From: Venturia oleaginea
Lineage: Eukaryota > Ascomycota > Dothideomycetes > Venturiales > Venturiaceae
Assembly: GCA_013176395.1 (NCBI GenBank)
Contig: JABMLP010000009.1
Location: 186,001 to 250,000, forward strand
Reading direction: 5' to 3'
Length of the DNA stretch: 64,000 nt
The first letter of the stretch is position 1. Every line of letters begins with the position of its first letter. This document shows, one piece after another, positions 57,422 through 64,000 of this stretch. The position numbers and the translations under genes were made by a program. The notes beneath the pieces are model-generated. The model was given only the letters and a program-made list of their open reading frames with translations. It ran no database searches and was not told where the DNA came from.

Positions 57422-58939
57422 GTCGAGTTTGAAATGGGAGAGGTACAACTGCAGAAAATGCAATAGGCATTTGTAACATATGGGAATGGATTTCACTTGA
57501 TAGTTGATGGCAATACTGCATGATGACCCAGCTCCGCCACTGTGGTTCGTCTATAGCACTCTGTATGCCGTATACGGCGGAATGGTGATAGAAGAGACCA
57601 TCACGATGCCTAACGGCCGTGGTTTGTGGTAGTCTGTATGCGACTATTGAGGCGTTCAGAGTCGAGCAGCGGGCATCTAGCCATCTCGAGGGCTGTCAAT
57701 GTCCAGTGGAGAGCTATTATGGTCTGATGCCGATTAAACGTGGGTGGATCCTTGTACGGTAGGTACCCTTGCGAATATCTAGCTCCACCCACGTTTAATC
57801 GGCATCAGACCATAGTAAAATATCTGCGATTCAGACTATGCTTGACCACCAGGGTTTTGCGAGCACTCCCTGTGCAACGGCATACGGCAAACTTTCCGGT
57901 AGAATCTTCACATTATTCCTTCGTTTTGGCCGTAAACAATATACTATCCTGGTGCATCCAAAGTCTCGTGACCATCACAAGTGCGAGTCGAGCCATGAAA
58001 AGACACCTCTCCTGTCGAAATGACCGTGTCCGAATACCGACGATACGAAACAGACAACAGCTGTTTGCAACTTCACTATTCAGTGCATTTTCCGAGTCAC
58101 TTATTGATGAAAAGTCTCCATGCAACACATAATCTTATCGTTTCACCACTATTTAGATGCATACTAGAGTCTCACTTACCTCTTCACCTACATTGGAGTT
58201 CGACCACTGTCTGAAGATCCAACAAAGATGATGTGCTAGCCTTCATGCCAACCACTATTTTTGCACTCTACAGCCTCCAGAGTGTGCTTCATGTCTGACC
58301 GAAGGTTGGAAAACAAGGCACTGAATCTGGTTCCAGCCACGAAGGCAAGGAGAGCGTTCGAAGTTCGCATACTGCCTTCTAGCCTTGATACTGAATGAGA
58401 CAGCCACCATAGTAATGAGATGGGTACCGTTAAACTTCGCGGCATCTGGGCAATGCTTAACACGGCATGTACTGAGAGTACCGTGTATTGAAGCCGTTGA
58501 ATTATTCTCCAAAGTTAACAGTCACGCTTTTATTCAATCGATTTCGTGTACTTTTTGAGTAGTTGTTGCAGGGGTTGTAGAATCGCTATCTACGGGGCTC
58601 ACAAAGATTAGATGGAGTACGAGAGACACTCGGTTCTACACACCGGCTTCACCGGAGCGTATATTGGCTAATGTACATCTCGTTTTTAGCATTTTCCGGA
58701 TGCCGCAAGTTTCAACGGTCCCTGTAACAAGGCCATGGTGTCAACGCGGTTACGGACAGATTACTTCTTGGCAGCATCTTTGAATGAATCCTTTAATACA
58801 ACCATGCATTCAAATCAACTCATTTTGATAACCATCTCAATCCATTCATTCCTAGAATACCATACAAGATAGAATCGACCACCATTTAATTACTTTTTGA
58901 GCTTTCAACCCTATCTTTGAGATTCTTAAATCTTCAACC
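57422..58939. promoter_or_regulatory. Divergent promoter, exporter / diterpene cyclase
   Basis: A 1518-bp gap between divergent start codons, free of supportable genes. It includes the 31-bp inverted repeat at 57718-57814. The last 150 bp before the cyclase ATG are T/C- and A-rich (TTTAATTACTTTTTGAGC, then CTTCAACC before the ATG), as usual for fungal leaders. Coregulation of both genes is plausible but unproven. Confidence 0.5.
57718..57814. repeat. Perfect 31-bp inverted repeat with 35-bp loop
   Basis: The arm at 57718-57748 and the arm at 57784-57814 are exact reverse complements over 31 bp (left arm starts TATGGTCTGATGCCGATTAA). The 35-bp loop contains a shorter palindromic GTAC/GTAC pair. 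Such length and perfection are far beyond chance. It could be a MITE end pair, a recent inverted duplication or a hairpin-forming element. No flanking target duplication is obvious. Confidence 0.95.
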
Positions 58940-61900
58940 ATGGATTCTTCCATTCCTCCCCCTGACAGTCTCGCTGATGAGGCTGAACTTCTAATACATC
59001 AGCTCGCGAATCACAACGATGCCACTTATGGTCTAGGTACCATGACTTCCGCTATTTACGACACGGCTTGGGTTGCTATGGTAGCAAAAGAGATTGATGG
59101 AAAGCTGAACTGGCTTTTCCCTGAGAGCTTCAAGTATCTCCTCGAGTGCCAGAACGAAGACGGGTCTTGGGAAAGTTATGGAAGTGACGTTGATGGGGTC
59201 ATGAATTCCCTTGCTGCCCTCCTGGCTTTCAAGCGACACCAGAAACAGCCGGAACTATCCCTGTCTGCATTGCCACACGACCTGGAAACCAGGATTGAGA
59301 GAGCCATAGAATCGGTTGCACGCCAGCTTCAGGCTTGGGATGTGGAAGCAACCATGCATGTCGGTTTCGAATATCTGGTTCCAGCTCTGTTGACTATGCT
59401 CGAGGCCCAAGACATTCATTTCGAATTTGCTGGAAGAGACAGGCTCATGACTATAAATCACAAGAAAATGTCTCGCTTCCAGCCAGCCATGTTGTACGGA
59501 AAGCATCAAATCACAGCTTTACATTCATTGGAAGCTTTCATTGGCCTGGTAGACTTCGACCGTGTGCAGCACCACAAGACCTTTGGGAGCATGATGGCTT
59601 CACCTTCTTCGACGGCAGCATACCTGATGTCAGCATCGAAATGGGACCCGGAGTCAGAAGAATACCTTCGCCACGTCGTGAAATTTGGGCACGGCAACTC
59701 CTCTGGTGGTGTACCAAGTGCCTTTCCGTCGAACTACTTTGAGACGATATGGGTACGCCAAGCAGGCAATGACTGCGAATACTTGCTAATTGCGATCAGG
59801 TTGTTACCACTTTGTTAGAAGCTGGTTTCTCTGTGGATAGGCTCGGACGTATCAACCTCGATACTATTGCTGGGAATCTTCAACAGATTTTGGGTGATGC
59901 GAAAGGTCTAATTGGTTTTGGTAAGGACGACTTGAACATAGTTCTAGCACACTTGCTGACCTAAATCTAGCACCCTCTGTTGGCCACGATGCTGATGATA
60001 CTTCTAAAGCATTGCTCACACTTGAACTTCTTGGAAAAGATGCATCACCGGACTCCTTGATTGCGGAGTATGAAGGCGATCACCACTTCAGGACCTATGC
60101 TTCCGAGCGCGATCCTAGTCTCAGCGCCAACTGCAATGTTCTCGTCGCGCTTTTGCATCATCCAAATCCGGAACGATATGTGAGCCAAATCGAGAAGTGC
60201 ACCCGTTTCATCTGCAACGAGTGGTACCGCAGCGACGGCAGCATTTCTGACAAATGGAATTTGGCTCAGGAATACCCCATCATGCTGATTGTTCAAGGCC
60301 TCACGCAACTGCTTCGATTGTACGACAATTCACAACTACCCAATTTTCCCACCGACTTGTTATGCGATCAAATTCCTGTAGTGCTCTTCCAAGCATTGGT
60401 GCGCTGTTTGAAGTCGCAAGGATCAGAAGGATCGTGGAGACACTCCGTCGAGGCCACCTCCTACGCAGTTCTCACCCTCGTAAATCTTGCGTCTCTTCCA
60501 TGGCTAGACGCCATCGTCGACGACGTACACCAAGCTATTCGACTGGGTCGCCAACATATTCAAACGCACAGAGACGACAGTGACGCAGAATACCTATGGA
60601 TTGAGAAAGTCACCTATGGCTCAAAGTCTCTATACAAGGCCTACACACTGGCAGCGTTGCATGTCACACCGCAAACCAATCAGTTTGGCGACAAGGTCAA
60701 AGCATTGGCTTCTATACCATGGAAGAACGTATTCAAATTTGCCAAGTTCTACTCCATGTTACCCATCTACTCTTCTACTCCCGATTGGCTTCTTCGGGCG
60801 TCTCTCATCGAAGGCTACCTATTCTTACCTCGCCTTAAGCAAATGCGCCACGCACTCTTTCCACGGGACAACATGGCAGAGGACAAATACTTTGAATACA
60901 TTCCCTTCACGTGGACAGGAGTAAACAACCGCGATGGCGCCTTCATGAATGCTAATTACTTGTTTGACATGATGGTGGTTTCATTTTTGGGCTATCAGGT
61001 CGACGAGTATATGGAGACTGTTGTTGGCGGCAAAGCATTTGAGCATCGAGTGTCAGAAGTTCATGCAGTTATCGACGAGATCTTTTCCAAGCTAGATGCA
61101 TGCTCAGCTATCAACGAGGCCAACGGGTTCGCAAGGCTGGAGGCTTGCGGAAAGTATCTGTCAACGTGTCAGCGCCCGGCAACCAATGGGGCCAACGATA
61201 ACTCGAACATCAAGAACAAGTTCCGCAGCGATTCAGTCGTCAACGAAAACACGACTCTTCAAAACAGAACATACACACCACCCACCTCCCCCATGCCCAC
61301 CAAGACTAGCGATGACGAACTCGCCTCCATTGCCCGCATTCTCTCCGATTTCACCCACTTCATCTGGCATCATCCCTCCGTTTCATCCGCCAGCCCCCTG
61401 GACCGCGCTCGTTTAAAAAACGAACTAAAAACCTACCTCCTAGCCCACCTCACCCATGTTCACGACAACGCCCGCTTCACCACCCAGCTCATTCCTTCTG
61501 AAAGAACGACCATTTTCAGAACGCCAACATCATCCTATTACCAATGGGTGCGCATAACATCCGCAGATCACACGTCCTGTCCCTACGCTTTTGCCTTTGC
61601 CAGTTGTCTTCTTTCCAAAAGACAGGGAGGCGATTGTTTCAAAACCGCTCAAGAGAAATACGTAGCCGAGGATTTGAGTAGGCACCTGGCTAGTATGTGT
61701 CGTCAGTACAACGACTACGGATCTTTGCTACGAGATCGCGGCGACAGGAATCTGAATTCACTGAATTTTCCCGAATTCATTGGGGAAAATGATAGGGTGT
61801 TGAAGGTTGACTTGTTTGCTATCGCTCAGTATGAGAGGATGGGATTGGATATGGCGATGGGGCGATTGAAAGAGTTGACGGGGATGAGAAGGGAGGGTGG

Positions 61901-61997
61901 AAGGTTGATGAAAGCTGTGCAATTGTTCGTCGATGCCACGGATGTTTATGGGCAGAGTTATGTATTGAAGGATATTGATGGGCCGGTTGGTGCGTAG
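58940..61997 (+). CDS. Bifunctional diterpene cyclase (CPS/KS type)
   Basis: Fungal labdane-type diterpene synthase. Expected to cyclise GGPP in a class II site to a copalyl-type diphosphate and then, in a class I site, ionise it to a polycyclic diterpene (ent-kaurene, phyllocladane, pimarane and aphidicolane synthases share this form). Three exons (58940-59752, 59800-59920, 59971-61997) join in phase to 986 aa, the family's usual 940-1000. N-terminal SAIYDTAWVAMVAKE and QNEDGSWESYGSD are typical. Class II motif DxDD is DADD at 318-321 (PSVGHDADDTSKALLTLELL). Class I acid motif DEYME is at 656-660 (GYQVDEYMETVVGG). The NSE-like motif is NDYGSLLRDRGDRNLNSLNF at 892 onward. The acid motif positions match fungal CPS/KS enzymes. 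Both sites look intact, but Ala in DxDD and Tyr-Met in DExxE are uncommon. The product stereochemistry cannot be read from the sequence. Confidence 0.93.
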
Positions 61998-63039
61998 ATG
62001 GATTGGAGCAGGACTTCTAATTAGCTGTATTTCTTTGGGATGGAATTTGTGCTTTAGAGGGGCACACCGGATAGAACAGGTACAATTAGAGTAACGTACT
62101 TTATTTGCGGTTTCATCTATTGATCACATACAATCTTTCGTGGGCCATGACAAATCGGATCAATTCCTTATATTTTACTAATCTTTTAGCGGTGATTCCG
62201 ATTTGTTGTCTGCTTTTAGTCAAGCAAATCGCAGTCACGTGCACTAACAATCTCACCTTCGAATTCTCTGCCATTCTTCACCCTATCCACATTCATCCAC
62301 TCTACCTATCAATCACACCTCGAAATGTCAAACACCCAAGTTCTTATAGGTAAAGTTCAATATGCCGACGTTCTCGACCGGAAATTTTCCACAGCCGTCG
62401 ACGCCGATCAACATCAACCAACCAGTTGGCGTCGCCCCTCGCGTCCCAAACTTCCCACCTCGTGTCGCCAAAGATCTGGAATTCCATCAACAACGGCTCC
62501 ACCAACGATACCCGTTCCATTCACCACTAGCGCCTCGGACCGTTAGATTCTCATGACCGAGCCAAAGGCGATGCTGTACATGTAAACAAGCTTTGCCGTG
62601 GACAGAACTATCATGACGACACTTTCCAAAAACTAACCACAACCATCTCTAGATAGACGTACCAACACAGTTCCTGCAGCTCTAACGAGCATCCAGTACA
62701 TGAACTAAAGGCATCGGCTTCGAAACTTTCGAGCCGGCCGAGATGAGTTCATCATCATGGTGTTGTGATTTCGTGTGCACGCGGCATCATGTCGACGAAA
62801 AGGGCTCTAAGCTGTAGTCTGTACGCAGGCACCATTGCTGATGGGGAGCCGTGTCGCCAGTACTATACCGAAAAAGAACGTCTGTCCCCGCCCATCTTCT
62901 CCGATCTTTGGTTTCTCACTTCTACCTTTACAGCTTCTCCCTTCACTTCCTTTGTAATTCTTGTCATTCCTTTTGTCTCTTCTTTCTAATAGTGCGTGCC
63001 CTTCCTCTAGAGCCCCCAAGCACAGCCAATACCACCACG
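61998..63039. other. Intergenic interval with short unassigned frames
   Basis: About 1 kb between the cyclase and the second MFS gene. Overlapping short frames at 62325-62556 (starting MSNTQVLIG and MPTFSTGNFPQPSTPININQ) look protein-like, begin after a CACCTCGAA leader and then stop. They may be the start of a small or broken gene, but I recognise no family. The stretch at 62860-63000 is C/T-rich and is probably the leader of the MFS gene. Confidence 0.4.
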
Positions 63040-64000
63040 ATGGTTGGTCAGAACGCTCACAGGTCTCGATCCGAATCCAACATGTCCGCCAGCTACGGTT
63101 CTGGAATTACCACTTTGCCAAATGGACGTAGGACATATCTCCCCGATGGCATCTCATCCTCTTCAGTGGAAAATTTAACATCTTCCGCCGCCTCTCACAC
63201 AACAACGGGAAATGGCCAAGGACATACTCGACACATTTCTCTATCAACAACAACGGGCGTCACAATTCCAATATCGCGACTATCCAATTACTCGGAGACA
63301 ACACTCTCTCATCCATACTACTCTCGACCGAATTCGGTAAATTCACATCATCCACATCTTCCAGTTCACTCGACGTACACATCTCGACCAGAATCGGCCA
63401 CATCCCACCATCCACCATCTTCGCTGTCAGCCTCATGGCGTCCGCGGTACGAAAGTGGGACAACAAGATATGCCTCGGAAGAGTCATTGAGCTCAAGGTA
63501 CACACACTATGAGCCTGAAAACGGCGGTCAGGATTTCACAGCAGGCACTCGGGTCAACCCCATCTCTCCGCCTGAAGTGAAGTTTGAGGGCAAACCAGAG
63601 CATGGCAAAGATGACACTGCGATACAGAAGATGGCGGTAAAGGGAAAGGGAGGACCACCGCCCGGTAAAGGCGGTCCTCCACCTGGTTTTGGAGGGCCAC
63701 CTAATAGGCCGCAGGGACCAAAAGATCCAAACATTGTCGTATGGGATGGCCCAGACGATCCAACGAACCCGATGAACTTCCCTCGGTGGAGGAAATGGAT
63801 GATCACCGTCGCGATGGGCTTGATGACTTTCTGCATCACATTTGCTAGCAGTGTATTCAGCACAGCCACCTTAACGACTGCTGCAGAATTCCACGTCTCA
63901 ACCGAGGTGATGACCTTGGGCACTTCTCTTTTCGTGCTCGGTTTTGCTTTTGGACCCATTGTGTGGGGACCGTTTTCAGTAAGTTCAAAGTTCCGAATCC
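63040..64000 (+). CDS. MFS transporter, DHA1 type (partial, cut by window)
   Basis: The N-terminal part of a multidrug/polyamine-type major facilitator (12-TM DHA1, Tpo/Flr-like). The first exon, 63040-63978 (313 codons), begins MVGQNAHRSRSESN and ends at a GTAAGT donor at 63979; the rest lies beyond the window. A long cytosolic leader of about 245 residues is Ser/His-rich and contains a Gly-Pro-Pro repeat (GPPPGKGGPPPGFGGPPNRP). Then comes the family hallmark IVVWDGPDDPTNPMNFPRWR directly before TM1 (MITVAMGLMTFCITFASSVF), and TM2 starts (VMTLGTSLFVLGFAFGPIVW). The role may be efflux of the cluster product or an unrelated drug; context is the only hint. Confidence 0.88.
   Translation, partial: MVGQNAHRSRSESNMSASYGSGITTLPNGRRTYLPDGISSSSVENLTSSAASHTTTGNGQGHTRHISLSTTTGVTIPISRLSNYSETTLSHPYYSRPNSVNSHHPHLPVHSTYTSRPESATSHHPPSSLSASWRPRYESGTTRYASEESLSSRYTHYEPENGGQDFTAGTRVNPISPPEVKFEGKPEHGKDDTAIQKMAVKGKGGPPPGKGGPPPGFGGPPNRPQGPKDPNIVVWDGPDDPTNPMNFPRWRKWMITVAMGLMTFCITFASSVFSTATLTTAAEFHVSTEVMTLGTSLFVLGFAFGPIVWGPFSVSSKFRI

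Noticed and set aside
1..64000. tRNA and rRNA genes
   Set aside because: I looked for T-loop GTTCGANTC-type boxes with a matching acceptor stem and found none I could fold convincingly; a tRNAscan run would be decisive.

Overview
The window looks like chromosomal DNA of a filamentous ascomycete (Pezizomycotina; the gene mix would fit Leotiomycetes, but that placement is an inference). The evidence is short GT-AG introns of about 45-75 nt with CTAAC/CTGAC-type branch sites, a velvet-family regulator, a CBM21 glycogen-targeting subunit, a kinesin-14, a fungal bifunctional-type diterpene cyclase and several major facilitator pumps. Genes are monocistronic and lie on both strands. For every multi-exon gene reported as a confident model, the splice phases were checked so that the exons join in one frame.

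Layout. 1-3137: no gene supported, with one 25-bp tandem repeat. 3138-5325 (+): protein phosphatase 1 glycogen-targeting subunit. 7389-9261 (-): Acinus-like SAP/RRM splicing factor with a frameshift. 9665-11285 (+): unrecognised basic nuclear protein. 11286-13785: gene-free, with a weak LTR candidate. 13786-15465 (-): RMD1/DUF155 protein. 15857-17215 (-): secreted or cell-wall apple-like protein. 17867-21994 (-): LAM-type GRAM/VASt sterol transporter. 22426-24071 (+): Atg38/NRBF2-like protein. 24277-27530: a decayed stretch with a Cys-rich relic, a Fungal_N/TPR gene or relic, and UNC93-like relics. 27653-28791 (-): Loa1/Vps66-type acyltransferase. 29424-32740 (+): kinesin-14. 33686-34699 (-): Nudix ADP-ribose pyrophosphatase. 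35422-36990 (-): VelC-like velvet protein. 36991-42520: a 5.5-kb gene-poor stretch with a 46-bp minisatellite. 42521-43240 (+): DUF1349 protein. 44756-46506 (-): ornithine cyclodeaminase/mu-crystallin family. 46985-48176 (-): ribosomal protein eL8. 48381-49826 (+): SET methyltransferase. 50382-51248 (+): isoprenylcysteine methyltransferase. 51469-53098 (-): GGPP synthase. 55336-57421 (-): 14-TM MFS pump. 58940-61997 (+): diterpene cyclase. 63040 to the end (+): second MFS pump, cut by the window edge.

The most interesting part is the right-hand 12.5 kb. A GGPP synthase, a drug-type exporter, a diterpene cyclase with both the class II (DADD) and class I (DEYME) acid motifs, and a second MFS gene lie together, which is the expected core of a diterpenoid biosynthetic cluster. 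Precursor supply, cyclisation and export are present. No cytochrome P450 or pathway-specific transcription factor was found in the window; if they exist they should lie to the right. The GGPP synthase also sits beside housekeeping genes (eL8, SET, ICMT), so it could instead be the general GGPP synthase at the cluster edge. A perfect 31-bp inverted repeat sits in the divergent promoter between the exporter and the cyclase.

Other points of note: eL8 has a first coding exon that is only the ATG. The Acinus-like gene has a one-base frameshift exactly in its conserved RSB motif. The kinesin has a probable 231-nt intron that is in frame and stop-free. The LAM gene has a GC-AG intron. Several minisatellites mark the intergenic DNA.
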